A stretch of DNA of 11,577 bases from Gammaproteobacteria bacterium (GTDB taxonomy: Bacteria > Pseudomonadota > Gammaproteobacteria > Natronospirales > REEB76). Of this stretch, positions 1 to 6,186 are shown in pieces (the first letter of the stretch is position 1; each line of letters begins with the position of its first letter). Location of the stretch: assembly GCA_027317045.1 (NCBI GenBank), contig DAHVFI010000140.1, forward strand, positions 1 to 11,577. Direction: 5' to 3'. Both the position numbers and the translations under genes were made by a program. The notes under the pieces were generated by a model. It was given only the letters and a program-made list of their open reading frames with translations, ran no database searches and was not told where the DNA came from.

Positions 1-45
1 CCATTATTCTGTGCACACACCTGAGGCGGGGAAAGGCGGTGAACA

Positions 46-432
46 ATGATCGATAACTTCCGGGACCACGCCGCCAATGAGCGAACCTATCTCGCGTGGA
101 TCCGCACGGCGGTAGCGTTGATGGGGTTCGGCTTCGTGATCGAGAAATTCGATCTGTTTCTGGGCTATATTGCCGTCGCGATCCATCAGGTGAATATCCC
201 CCACAACCGGCATTTTGCCGAAGAGGCCGGCCTGGCAATGATGATCGTGGGACTCGCGCTCGTGATATTTTCCACCTGGAACTTCCTGCACAATATCCGC
301 CTCATAGACGCGCCTGATCAACACCCTTACCGGGCCAAGCTGCCCAACCTCGTGTTGGGCGTGGTGGTCGCGGCGCTTGGTATTTTCCTGATCCTCTACG
401 TGGGGTTTGCGCTGTCATCCAAAATGCCTTGA
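46..432 (+). CDS. YidH/DUF202 family inner-membrane protein
   Basis: This is a 128-residue membrane protein of the DUF202 (YidH-like) family, whose biochemical role is not established. The hallmark is visible near the N-terminus: an Asn-Glu-Arg-Thr-Tyr-Leu-Ala-Trp-Ile-Arg-Thr run (about residues 12-22) leading into the first membrane helix. A second helix lies at about 64-85 and a third at about 101-125, giving a three-helix protein of the usual family length. The ATG at 46 is preceded by a purine-rich AAAGGCGGTGAACA that can act as ribosome binding site. It ends in TGA. The next gene in the same direction starts 245 bases later, so co-transcription is not obvious. No promoter can be judged because the window starts 45 bases upstream. 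Family assignment is firm; function is unknown. Confidence 0.85.
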   Translation: MIDNFRDHAANERTYLAWIRTAVALMGFGFVIEKFDLFLGYIAVAIHQVNIPHNRHFAEEAGLAMMIVGLALVIFSTWNFLHNIRLIDAPDQHPYRAKLPNLVLGVVVAALGIFLILYVGFALSSKMP

Positions 433-677
433 CACCAGCCCTGAAATGCGCACGTGGAAAGGCCGGGTACTCAGCAGAGTTTTGATTTTCGCTCTTGGCC
501 CGTCCATGCTGTGGGAGTGCCGGCATGGGAATCATTTTTAATGATGGCTATGCAGGCTAAGCATAACTTCCGCGGATACTCGGACAACGTAACCTGGCGG
601 TAGCTGCTGAACAACGATATGACTGCGGCGAACTTCTGTAAGCCGGTTTCATTTATCCCCGGATCCTGGAGATACAG

Positions 678-1688
678 ATGAGCCCAATTGAGGATACCGG
701 ACCGGGCATTCTGCAGCGGCGCTTGGCCGGATTTGGACAGCGGCAAATTGTCACGTTGGTGGTGCTGTTCTTTATCGGCGACTGGTTGGGAGCTGGCGTG
801 GCAATTTATTTCGCGGTCGCGTCCAAACACGGCCAGGTATTTCAAGAGGATCTGTTTTCAGGATGGGTGTGGTGGCCCGTCGTTTTAACCGTGCTTGTGG
901 TCCTATGGTATGGGCGTGGTGTGCGGCGCTTGGCAGGAGAAACCGGCGGGGTTAGCGCCGCCAATCAGGTGCTCATTTATCTTGGGATATTCACTTGCTT
1001 TGCAGCGGTTGTCCCCCCAATTGATGCGCTGGCAGGCAATCTCTATTTTATACATCAGATTCAGCACATGTTGCTGCACATGGTCGCGCCGCTTCTACTG
1101 GCGCTTGGGGCTCCGCTGGCGCCGCTCATTGCGGGCTTACCAAGCCCCTTGAGGCGGGGGTTTCTGAAACCGCTGGTTCGGAATAAAACGTTGCGGCGAA
1201 TATGGAAAGCGCTTGTGCATCCCTTGGGCGCATCCCTGTTATTCGTCTTGGCTCTCTACTTTTGGCAAATTCCGCATTTCATGGACCTTATCGCGTTGCA
1301 TGATTCCGTCGACGAGTTTGCGCATATGAGCATGCTGATTACCGGTCTTTTTTTCTGGTGGATGCTGTTTGATCCGAGAGCGACACCCAATGCCGTGTCA
1401 TATCCCACGCGGCTTGCGGCCGTTACCCTCGCGATGTTTGCCTGCATCCTGCTTGGGGCGTATATCGCACTCACCCATAGGGAGCTTTATCCGGTCTACG
1501 GACAGCTGTCCCGCGCCTGGGGAGTCGGTCCACACCTGGATCAGACGCTCGGCGGACTCATTACCTGGATTGACGGCTCGATGACCGTGGTCATTGGCGG
1601 TCTCATCGTATTTCACCGCTGGGTGCGGGATGAGTCCTTGCGCCCTTTGTCGAAACGTCAGCGCGCCGTGCGTTTGAAGATTGCCTGA
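678..1688 (+). CDS. ctaG: CtaG/caa3-type cytochrome c oxidase assembly factor family protein
   Basis: This 336-residue polytopic membrane protein matches the caa3_CtaG family, linked to copper delivery and assembly of haem-copper oxidases at the cytoplasmic membrane. About seven hydrophobic segments can be seen (near 25-47, 64-78, 97-113, 132-152, 184-199, 216-231, 245-266 and 294-312). Family-typical histidines are present: H126, H130 and H134 in the run His-Gln-Ile-Gln-His-Met-Leu-Leu-His, then H200, H208 and H216. The start is supported by GGAG at about 668-671, seven bases before the ATG. No oxidase subunit gene lies in the window, so its partner enzyme must be encoded elsewhere. It converges on the minus-strand deacetylase-like gene, with 157 bases between the two stops. 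It is not the Cox11-type protein that also carries the name CtaG. Confidence 0.85.
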   Translation: MSPIEDTGPGILQRRLAGFGQRQIVTLVVLFFIGDWLGAGVAIYFAVASKHGQVFQEDLFSGWVWWPVVLTVLVVLWYGRGVRRLAGETGGVSAANQVLIYLGIFTCFAAVVPPIDALAGNLYFIHQIQHMLLHMVAPLLLALGAPLAPLIAGLPSPLRRGFLKPLVRNKTLRRIWKALVHPLGASLLFVLALYFWQIPHFMDLIALHDSVDEFAHMSMLITGLFFWWMLFDPRATPNAVSYPTRLAAVTLAMFACILLGAYIALTHRELYPVYGQLSRAWGVGPHLDQTLGGLITWIDGSMTVVIGGLIVFHRWVRDESLRPLSKRQRAVRLKIA

Positions 1689-1764
1689 CTGGCGCCATAA
1701 TCTTGTCTGACGGGAGATGGCGGCGATCACGGTCGTGCCGTTTGTGGGCGGGTTCACGGCCCCC

Positions 1765-1816
1765 GCCTGATTTACTCGATCGGCTTTCCGCTAATCAGGC
1801 ACAGTCGTAGCCTGAT
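1765..1816. terminator. Overlapping inverted repeats between convergent genes
   Basis: The central AATCAGGC (1793-1800) can pair with GCCTGATT at 1765-1772 (8 bp, 20-base loop). It can also pair, through ATCAGGC (1794-1800), with GCCTGAT at 1810-1816 (7 bp, 9-base loop). The two hairpins are mutually exclusive. The position between the stops of two convergent genes fits a bidirectional terminator, but neither side has a clear T-tract, so this is tentative. Confidence 0.35.
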
Positions 1817-1845
1817 GAGTACCGAAACCCCGTGCAGTTCGGCCG

Positions 1846-2901
1846 TTACCGCGGCGGCATCACCCACATGTGGCTGTACCAGTAGTAACGGCCGTTCACC
1901 CGGGCCGTGCAGTCATACCTGTCATGTCCCGCCGGCAAGGGGCTGGATGCGTGGGTCACAAAGCGGGTCTGTTCGGCATCGAGCCAGGTGATTTCAAGGG
2001 GCGGGCCATCGAGGTAGCAGTGCAGGGCCGCCGGCGGTATCGCGCCCGGAACCAGCGTGACTTGCAGGCGTGGTGGATTGTCGCGGGTCACTTCCGGATC
2101 CCAGGGTTGCACCGCCCGTATGGGCATGGGCAGTGCCGCTGCGCGCAAGGCGAACTGGGACACGGAACCGTAGTGCTGGTTGATGGGGAAGCGCGGCATT
2201 GCGCGTACGTCGAGCGGGGCCGCCAGCACGCCCGACTGCTGCCCAAAGGCGGCGAATCCAAGCGCGGTGACGATGCCGGCAAGGCGCGCGCTGAATTCTC
2301 CATATGGGTAAGCGAACAACCTGGGTTGCGTATTGACCTGGGCACCCAGTTCCGCTTGCAGCCGTTGCTGGCCGCGCAGGATGTCCGCGCGCACCCGTGC
2401 TGCCCAGCTTCGTTCGCTTTCGCCGGGGCGGCGGAACGCCAGATGGCCGCTGTCGGCGCTGTCATTGGCGATGGTGCCGCCGTGGGCCAGCAGGTCCCGC
2501 AACTCGCCCCAGGTCATGAAATCGGGGCGCTGGCGGTCAATGTCGTCGCTGCTGACGAATACCGTGAACGGCAGATGCCGGGATTCCAACAGCGGAAAGG
2601 CATGCTCGTACATCGAGCGAAACGCGCCATCAACGGTGATGCCCACGACGTGATCCGGGATCGGTCTGTCCGCCTGCAGATCGTCGACGATACGGGGCAG
2701 GGCCCACACCTGATAGTGATTGCGTGCCAGCCAGTCCAATTGCGCGGCAAACTGACCGGTGCGGGTATTGGTGGAGGGATAGCGCGGATCTCCGAAGCGG
2801 TGATACATAAATATCACCGCGTGAGACGGCACCGCGGCCCCCGCAAAACGCATCGCAATCAGCAGCAAGACAATAGTCAGGATGACATTGAAATTGCGCA
2901 T
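1846..2901 (-). CDS. Secreted polysaccharide deacetylase-like protein (NodB fold) with degenerate metal site
   Basis: This 351-residue exported protein has a signal peptide (residues 1-22, cleaved near Gly-Ala-Ala). A NodB-like carbohydrate esterase domain spans about 28-230. A C-terminal extension of about 100 residues is rich in Tyr and Trp and ends in a Tyr-Trp-Tyr-Ser-His run. The fold markers Phe-Met-Tyr-His (31-34) and Phe-Ala-Tyr-Pro-Tyr-Gly (196-201) are kept. The metal motifs are not. Where the family has Thr-Phe-Asp-Asp, this protein reads Thr-Val-Asp91-Gly92. Where the family has His-Ser/Thr-x-x-His, it reads Asp147-Ser-Ala-Asp-Ser151. All three metal ligands therefore look replaced, which suggests an inactive or repurposed enzyme. 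The reading frame is intact and the start has AGGA nine bases upstream. It lies 18 bases after the transporter stop, so the two are very likely one operon. Confidence 0.8.
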   Translation of the reverse strand: MRNFNVILTIVLLLIAMRFAGAAVPSHAVIFMYHRFGDPRYPSTNTRTGQFAAQLDWLARNHYQVWALPRIVDDLQADRPIPDHVVGITVDGAFRSMYEHAFPLLESRHLPFTVFVSSDDIDRQRPDFMTWGELRDLLAHGGTIANDSADSGHLAFRRPGESERSWAARVRADILRGQQRLQAELGAQVNTQPRLFAYPYGEFSARLAGIVTALGFAAFGQQSGVLAAPLDVRAMPRFPINQHYGSVSQFALRAAALPMPIRAVQPWDPEVTRDNPPRLQVTLVPGAIPPAALHCYLDGPPLEITWLDAEQTRFVTHASSPLPAGHDRYDCTARVNGRYYWYSHMWVMPPR

Positions 2902-2919
2902 GGACGTTCCTGGTGTTAC

Positions 2920-3840
2920 CTAACCGGGGTTGATATTTTGAGCGTCAGCGCGAAACCCTTTCATGCGCCGTAACAATGCCGGGCCGGCTTCCACCACCAG
3001 CACACCCAGCAAGATCAGTCCACAACCCACGGTCGCCAACGGCGTCAAACGTTCCCGCAACAGCAGCGCACCGGCGAGGGCCGCAAATACGCTTTCCAGG
3101 GACATGATCAGCGCGGCTTCCGCCGCCGGCGTGTGTTTCTGGGCAACGATCTGCAGGGTGTAGGCTACACCGCCTGATAGCAGGCCGGCATACAGAATCG
3201 CGGGCAGCGCCGATGTGATTCCCGGCATGACCAGCGGTTCGAAGATGAAGCCGCACACCAGGGCAAGAACCGCGGTCACCGCGTACTGGGCAAAGGACAG
3301 GAAAAAAGGCCGGTCGGTGCGCTGCAAAAAAACCGCGATCAGGGTTATTCCCATGGCCCAGGCCACATCGGCGGCGACCACCAACAGGTCACCCAGGTTC
3401 CAGGTCTTTGCCAGGCCGTTATCGGCCAGCAACCATGCGCCCCCGATGGATATCACGCAGGCGAGCACCACGAGGGAGCGCGGACGCTGGCGTGTCAGCA
3501 GCCAGACCATGAAAGGCACGATCACTACATATAAGGCCGTCAGGAACCCGCCATTGGTGGCCGTGGTCGTAACCAGGCCGATTTGCTGCAGGCTGGCGCC
3601 GCTAAACAGGCACAGCCCCACCAGACCCGCTTGGGCAAGATCTTTCCGGGTCAGGGCAAGGGGGTGTTTGCTTGCTTCGTAGCAGGCCAGCGGCAGCAGT
3701 GCCAGCGTGGACAGGAGGAATCGCGCACCCACGAACAAGATCGGCCCCATGGTTTCATTGGCGTTTTTCTGGGCGATGAAGGCCGTGCCCCAGATGAACG
3801 CCGTCAACAGTAGCAGCAGGTCTGCGCGTAAACGATTCAT
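2920..3840 (-). CDS. DMT-superfamily transporter with two EamA domains
   Basis: This inner-membrane permease of the drug/metabolite transporter superfamily has about 306 residues from the chosen start. Ten hydrophobic helices form two tandem EamA repeats, and it opens with the family-typical Ala-Phe-Ile-Trp-Gly-Thr-Ala-Phe in helix 1. The second repeat contains a Pro-Ala-Ala-Glu-Ala-Ala-Leu-Ile-Met-Ser-Leu-Glu-Ser-Val-Phe run, also typical. The substrate cannot be read from sequence; amino acids or other metabolites are usual for the superfamily. The start at 3840 is chosen because Met-Asn-Arg-Leu-Arg-Ala-Asp lies just before helix 1, but its Shine-Dalgarno is poor. An in-frame ATG at 3900 has GGAGGT 12 bases upstream and a GTG at 3912 is also possible. 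The gene ends in TAG 18 bases before the deacetylase-like gene, suggesting an operon. Confidence 0.85.
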   Translation of the reverse strand: MNRLRADLLLLLTAFIWGTAFIAQKNANETMGPILFVGARFLLSTLALLPLACYEASKHPLALTRKDLAQAGLVGLCLFSGASLQQIGLVTTTATNGGFLTALYVVIVPFMVWLLTRQRPRSLVVLACVISIGGAWLLADNGLAKTWNLGDLLVVAADVAWAMGITLIAVFLQRTDRPFFLSFAQYAVTAVLALVCGFIFEPLVMPGITSALPAILYAGLLSGGVAYTLQIVAQKHTPAAEAALIMSLESVFAALAGALLLRERLTPLATVGCGLILLGVLVVEAGPALLRRMKGFRADAQNINPG

Positions 3841-4009
3841 GGAGCCCGTCGAATGCAGCAAGCAGGTTTGCGGATTATGCCTGTTAACGCCTTCGACCAT
3901 AACCGGCTGCACACCTCCATTGGACTTCCGCCGGCTCCCTGGGCACCCACGCAGTCCCGCGTTATTGCGGAGATCTCAATGAGCGATTACGGCGTGTTGC
4001 CGCACTTCC
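3841..4009. other. Intergenic region between transporter and tRNA promoter
   Basis: This stretch holds the 5' leader of the minus-strand transporter, including its alternative starts at 3900 and 3912. I see no further gene or strong repeat in it. Confidence 0.4.
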
Positions 4010-4038
4010 TTGACGCTTGCCTGACGCTCCGGGATAAT
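4010..4038 (+). promoter_or_regulatory. Sigma70-like promoter for the tRNA-Arg locus
   Basis: TTGACG (4010-4015) and GATAAT (4033-4038) are separated by exactly 17 bases, close to the sigma70 consensus. Transcription would start near 4045, eight bases before the truncated tRNA 5' end at 4053 and not directly before the complete tRNA at 4191. No comparable promoter is visible immediately upstream of 4191, so the intact tRNA is probably transcribed from here through about 140 bases of leader. Confidence 0.7.
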
Positions 4039-4052
4039 TTATGGCTCTTCAT

Positions 4053-4071
4053 GCGCCTGTAGCTCAGTTGG
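4053..4071 (+). pseudogene. Truncated 5' copy of tRNA-Arg(ACG)
   Basis: GCGCCTGTAGCTCAGTTGG is identical to the first 19 bases of the complete tRNA-Arg at 4191. It covers the 5' acceptor strand, positions 8-9 and the first part of the D arm. After 4071 the sequence diverges completely and no anticodon arm, T arm or 3' acceptor strand follows in place. It lies at the expected distance from a strong promoter, so this was probably the original tRNA gene start before a rearrangement. Confidence 0.75.
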
Positions 4072-4078
4072 GTGAGCC

Positions 4079-4139
4079 GGGAATTCCCAGAAGAAGCGTT
4101 GCTTCGTCTCGGCGAACGCCCAGCCATGGATGGCTGGGC
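4079..4139 (+). repeat. Palindrome and hairpin in the spacer between tRNA copies
   Basis: GGGAATTCCC (4079-4088) is a perfect 10-base palindrome. GCCCAGCCAT (4118-4127) and ATGGCTGGGC (4130-4139) form a perfect inverted repeat with two bases between them, in practice an 8-9 bp stem with a small loop. The spacer would be transcribed ahead of the tRNA, so these stems could guide trimming of the leader. That role is inference. Confidence 0.5.
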
Positions 4140-4190
4140 TGGCGGGCATACCAGGGATGGGTACTACCACCGATAGCTAGTAAAAGTTTT

Positions 4191-4267
4191 GCGCCTGTAG
4201 CTCAGTTGGATAGAGTACCTGGCTACGAACCAGGGGGTCGGGAGTTCGAATCTCTCCAGGCGCGCCA
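4191..4267 (+). tRNA. tRNA-Arg(ACG), 77 bases with encoded CCA
   Basis: The cloverleaf is complete. The acceptor strands GCGCCTG and CAGGCGC pair perfectly, followed by G73 and CCA. The D-arm region is GCTCAGTTGGATAGAG. The anticodon stem CCTGG/CCAGG encloses the loop CTACGAA, giving anticodon ACG, read as inosine-CG for arginine CGN codons. The T arm is GGGAG-TTCGAAT-CTCTC. The CCA end is encoded at 4265-4267 and is also part of the following hairpin. The gene lies about 150 bases downstream of the promoter at 4010-4038. Confidence 0.97.
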
Positions 4268-4300
4268 AATAAAATGCCCCGTGTGGGGTATTTTATTTGG
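4265..4300 (+). terminator. 16-bp stem-loop immediately after tRNA-Arg
   Basis: CCAAATAAAATGCCCC (4265-4280) pairs with GGGGTATTTTATTTGG (4285-4300) around a GTGT loop, with one G-T wobble. The GC-rich top and A/T-rich base, with T-rich descending strand, fit an intrinsic terminator working in both directions. The stem includes the CCA of the tRNA, so folding would compete with 3' end processing. Confidence 0.75.
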
Positions 4301-4314
4301 TTGCAATACTCAAG

Positions 4315-4330
4315 GTATTCGAACTCCCGA
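4315..4330 (-). repeat. Inverted copy of the tRNA-Arg T-arm region
   Basis: ATTCGAACTCCCGAC within this stretch is the exact reverse complement of the 15 bases GTCGGGAGTTCGAAT of the tRNA variable loop and T arm. In a transcript that continued past the terminator hairpin, the two could pair and disrupt the T arm. Confidence 0.65.
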
Positions 4331-4352
4331 CGTTGTGATCGGCTGAGTTCGA

Positions 4353-4429
4353 CAAAATTGTCTGGAACAATTTTGAACCGCCGCAGGCGGGCCCCGCAGG
4401 GGCGGCGGGCAAGGACAGCCCGCCGTAAT
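4353..4429. repeat. Cluster of inverted repeats downstream of tRNA
   Basis: CAAAATTGT (4353-4361) and ACAATTTTG (4367-4375) form a perfect 9-bp stem with a five-base loop. A GC-rich block follows with nested repeats, including GCCCC-GCA-GGGGC and GGCGGGC-AAGGACA-GCCCGCC. No coding signal is present. It could be a small structured repeat that travelled with the tRNA copy, or the edge of a lost mobile element. Confidence 0.5.
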
Positions 4430-4430
4430 C

Positions 4431-4444
4431 CTCCAGGCGCGCCA
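4431..4444 (+). repeat. Direct copy of the tRNA-Arg 3' end
   Basis: CTCCAGGCGCGCCA repeats the last 14 bases of the tRNA (4254-4267): the end of the T stem, the 3' acceptor strand, the discriminator base and CCA. It is followed by AATAAA, as the tRNA is followed by AATAAA, and then by a second hairpin. It resembles the duplicated tRNA end left by site-specific integration or by tandem tRNA duplication and loss. Confidence 0.7.
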
Positions 4445-4487
4445 ATAAATCAAGGACTTGTCAGCGATGACCGGTCCTTTGATTTAT
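4445..4487. terminator. Bidirectional terminator-like stem-loop
   Basis: ATAAATCAAGGAC (4445-4457) pairs with GTCCTTTGATTTAT (4474-4487), with a single-base bulge and a 16-base loop. It directly follows the second tRNA 3' end. On the other strand it follows the tandem stops of a minus-strand reading frame. It was plausibly the original terminator of the tRNA gene that began at 4053. Confidence 0.55.
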
Positions 4488-4582
4488 CAACGTCGCGACA
4501 TCGTAGCGTTACCGTCCACGACTTCCCACACCAGTTCGATCCGCTGGGCCGCACTCGCTAAATGCTCCACCCAGGTAATCAT
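4487..4582 (-). pseudogene. Unrecognised C-terminal gene fragment
   Basis: The minus strand reads Trp-Val-Glu-His-Leu-Ala-Ser-Ala-Ala-Gln-Arg-Ile-Glu-Leu-Val-Trp-Glu-Val-Val-Asp with protein-like composition, then ends in tandem TGA and TAA stops at the base of a terminator-like hairpin. The frame can only be followed for about 30 codons before it runs into the transposase remnant. I do not recognise the family. It may be the tail of a gene cut off by an insertion, or chance. Confidence 0.3.
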
Positions 4583-4715
4583 CGAGCGCTGGCGAGAGCA
4601 TTACAACACCATCCGTCCCCACAGCTCACTAGCTTGCCGGCCGCCGGTGCCCCAGACCTTCATCACTAACCTCATCCCACCGTCCACCCAGGAGGCTCAT
4701 CCGATGTACCATTGA
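4570..4715 (+). pseudogene. C-terminal remnant of an IS3-type transposase
   Basis: The frame ending at the TGA of 4713-4715 reads Ile-Ile-Glu-Arg-Trp-Arg-Glu-His-Tyr-Asn-Thr-Ile-Arg-Pro-His-Ser-Ser-Leu, followed by Arg-Pro-Pro-Val-Pro. This is the extreme C-terminus of the DDE (rve) domain of IS3-family OrfB transposases, where the Tyr-Asn-x-x-Arg-Pro-His-Ser-Ser-Leu-Gly-Tyr block is a hallmark. The usual Gly-Tyr is Ala-Cys here. All catalytic residues and the rest of the transposase are missing, so it cannot move by itself. The bases after the stop, with GGTACCAATCAGGTTGATGG near 4738-4757, could include the old terminal inverted repeat, but the other end is absent. Confidence 0.7.
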
Positions 4716-4786
4716 CTACCATATCCGACATTGGTCCTGGTACCAATCAGGTTGATGGTCACCAATTTCAGGCGGTATAGCCCACA

Positions 4787-4972
4787 GTGTTTACATTCTT
4801 GCCTTTTATCCTGTTATCCGGCTGCATGTTTCCTTTTGCTGGAATGCCGTTGGCCGCGCAGTGGCTCGGCGAGTGGTTGCCGCTAACGTATTTTGTGTAT
4901 CTGAAGCGGTTGACTCGCAGGCGGGCGAGGTCAGCTGCTTGGCATTCAAGTGATTCCAGGAGTGGTGAGTAA
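4787..4972 (+). pseudogene. Remnant of an ABC-2 type permease
   Basis: The frame from 4787 opens with Phe-Leu-Pro-Phe-Ile-Leu-Leu-Ser-Gly-Cys-Met-Phe-Pro-Phe-Ala-Gly-Met-Pro, continues with Ala-Gln-Trp-Leu-Gly-Glu-Trp-Leu-Pro-Leu-Thr-Tyr-Phe, and then turns into Arg-rich text without helices. The first 40 or so codons match the conserved segment before the last membrane helix of ABC-2 export permeases (YhhJ/YbhR/NodJ type). The N-terminal 250 or more residues are absent, with the IS3 remnant in their place, and the last helix is lost after about codon 43, probably by frameshift or deletion. No ATPase partner lies nearby. I judge it a non-functional fragment, even though the open frame runs to the start of the next gene. 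Confidence 0.6.
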
Positions 4973-6117
4973 TGGGGACGGAGAAAGACATCTCCAGTAC
5001 GCAGGATGTCGAGCGCTACAAGGAGAATCTGCGGGATGAGGTTGATGGTGCAGCCTTGTATGCAGCGCTGGCGGCGGCCGAAGTGGATCCGGTTCGCAAG
5101 GATCTGTTCCTGCAGCTTGCCGAGGCAGAATCCCGGCATGCTGAATTCTGGCGTAAGAAGCTGGCGGCGCTTGGCGTTCAGGACATCGAGCATGTTCCGA
5201 GCCTGCGCATGCGGGTATTGGCGCGGCTGGCGCGCCGTTTCGGACCGAGTTTTGTGTTGCCGAGCATCGCCGAGGCGGAGTTCGCGGATCGGGATAAATA
5301 TTCCAGGCAGAGTGATGCGGGCACTTTATCCGCGGAGGAACGCGGCCATGCGGCAGTCGTGAACGCCGCTCTTCAGGGCGACCGGCCGTCAGTCAGCATC
5401 GGTGCGGATATCGCCAGGGCGGAACGCTGGCATCGCGGCGCCTCCGGCAACAGCCTGCGTGCGGCGGTACTGGGCGCCAACGACGGTCTGGTCTCGAACT
5501 TCTGTTTGCTCATGGGCGTGGCCGGCGCCGGGGTAGGCAGCCGGGGAATCCTACTGACCGGTCTGGCCGGCTTGCTGGCGGGGGCCTCCTCCATGGCTCT
5601 GGGTGAATGGCTGTCGGTGACCAATTCCCGTGAACTTGCGCGTACCCAGATAGCCCGGGAACGGATGGAACTTGAGCAGACCCCTGATTCCGAACAGAAG
5701 GAACTGGCGCTGATTTACCAGGCCAAGGGGCTCGGCCGCGAGGAGGCCCAGCGGGTGGCTGCTGATTTAATGCAGGACAAACAGGCGGCTCTCGATACCC
5801 TGGCGCGCGAGGAATTGGGCATTGACCCCGCCCAGTTGGGCGGTAACCCCTGGACCGCTGCGAGCATGTCGTTTGCGTTATTTGTCGTGGGCGCCGTGTT
5901 CCCGGTTGTTCCCTTTATCATTGGAACTCACGGCTTTACCGCGGTTGGATTGTGCATCGGCTTAAGCATCCTGGCGCTGGCGGGCATCGGCATGGCCACC
6001 TCGTTGTTCAACGGCCGCAGCGCATGGTTTTCGGCTGCGAGACAGGTGGTCATCGGCTGCGTTGCCGCGGCCGTGACCTACGGTGTCGGCGCGTTGATCG
6101 GGGTGTCTCTGTCGTGA
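4972..6117 (+). CDS. mbfA: Membrane-bound ferritin (MbfA-type): ferritin-like domain fused to VIT1/CCC1 transporter
   Basis: This 381-residue protein joins a cytoplasmic rubrerythrin/ferritin-like di-iron domain (about 10-155) to a VIT1/CCC1 (DUF125) membrane domain (about 160-381). That is the architecture of MbfA, which in alphaproteobacteria exports iron or protects against peroxide. Candidate metal ligands in the ferritin-like part are E23, E53 and H56 (Glu-x-x-His), E101/E103 with Tyr110, and E123 and H126 (second Glu-x-x-His), so the di-iron site looks complete. The transporter part starts with Ala-Val-Leu-Gly-Ala-Asn-Asp-Gly-Leu-Val-Ser and contains Gly-Ala-Ser-Ser-Met-Ala-Leu-Gly-Glu, both VIT family marks. 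Three further helices follow at about 290-380. AGGAG at 4958-4962 supports the ATG at 4972. No Irr- or Fur-box could be recognised. Fe or Mn specificity is not readable. Confidence 0.85.
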   Translation: MGTEKDISSTQDVERYKENLRDEVDGAALYAALAAAEVDPVRKDLFLQLAEAESRHAEFWRKKLAALGVQDIEHVPSLRMRVLARLARRFGPSFVLPSIAEAEFADRDKYSRQSDAGTLSAEERGHAAVVNAALQGDRPSVSIGADIARAERWHRGASGNSLRAAVLGANDGLVSNFCLLMGVAGAGVGSRGILLTGLAGLLAGASSMALGEWLSVTNSRELARTQIARERMELEQTPDSEQKELALIYQAKGLGREEAQRVAADLMQDKQAALDTLAREELGIDPAQLGGNPWTAASMSFALFVVGAVFPVVPFIIGTHGFTAVGLCIGLSILALAGIGMATSLFNGRSAWFSAARQVVIGCVAAAVTYGVGALIGVSLS

Positions 6118-6186
6118 GCTAAAGCCGGTCAGCGGATCCTGGGCAGGGGATCATCCTCCAATTCTTCCAGCACGCGTTCACCGCCC

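Noticed and set aside
1870..2973. A 367-codon open frame on the plus strand opposite the deacetylase-like gene
   Set aside because: It is longer than the gene on the other strand, but its translation is Arg/Gly/Gln-rich without domain or membrane pattern. The minus-strand product has a signal peptide and recognisable family motifs.
4041..4346. A 101-codon frame across both tRNA copies
   Set aside because: Its text (Pro-Val-Ala-Gln-Leu-Asp-Arg, Gly-Gly-Arg-Glu-Phe-Glu-Ser) is the familiar spurious translation of a tRNA gene.
4053..4444. A functional integrative element bounded by tRNA repeats
   Set aside because: The interval is under 400 bases and encodes no integrase or other protein. At most it is a remnant or a structured repeat.
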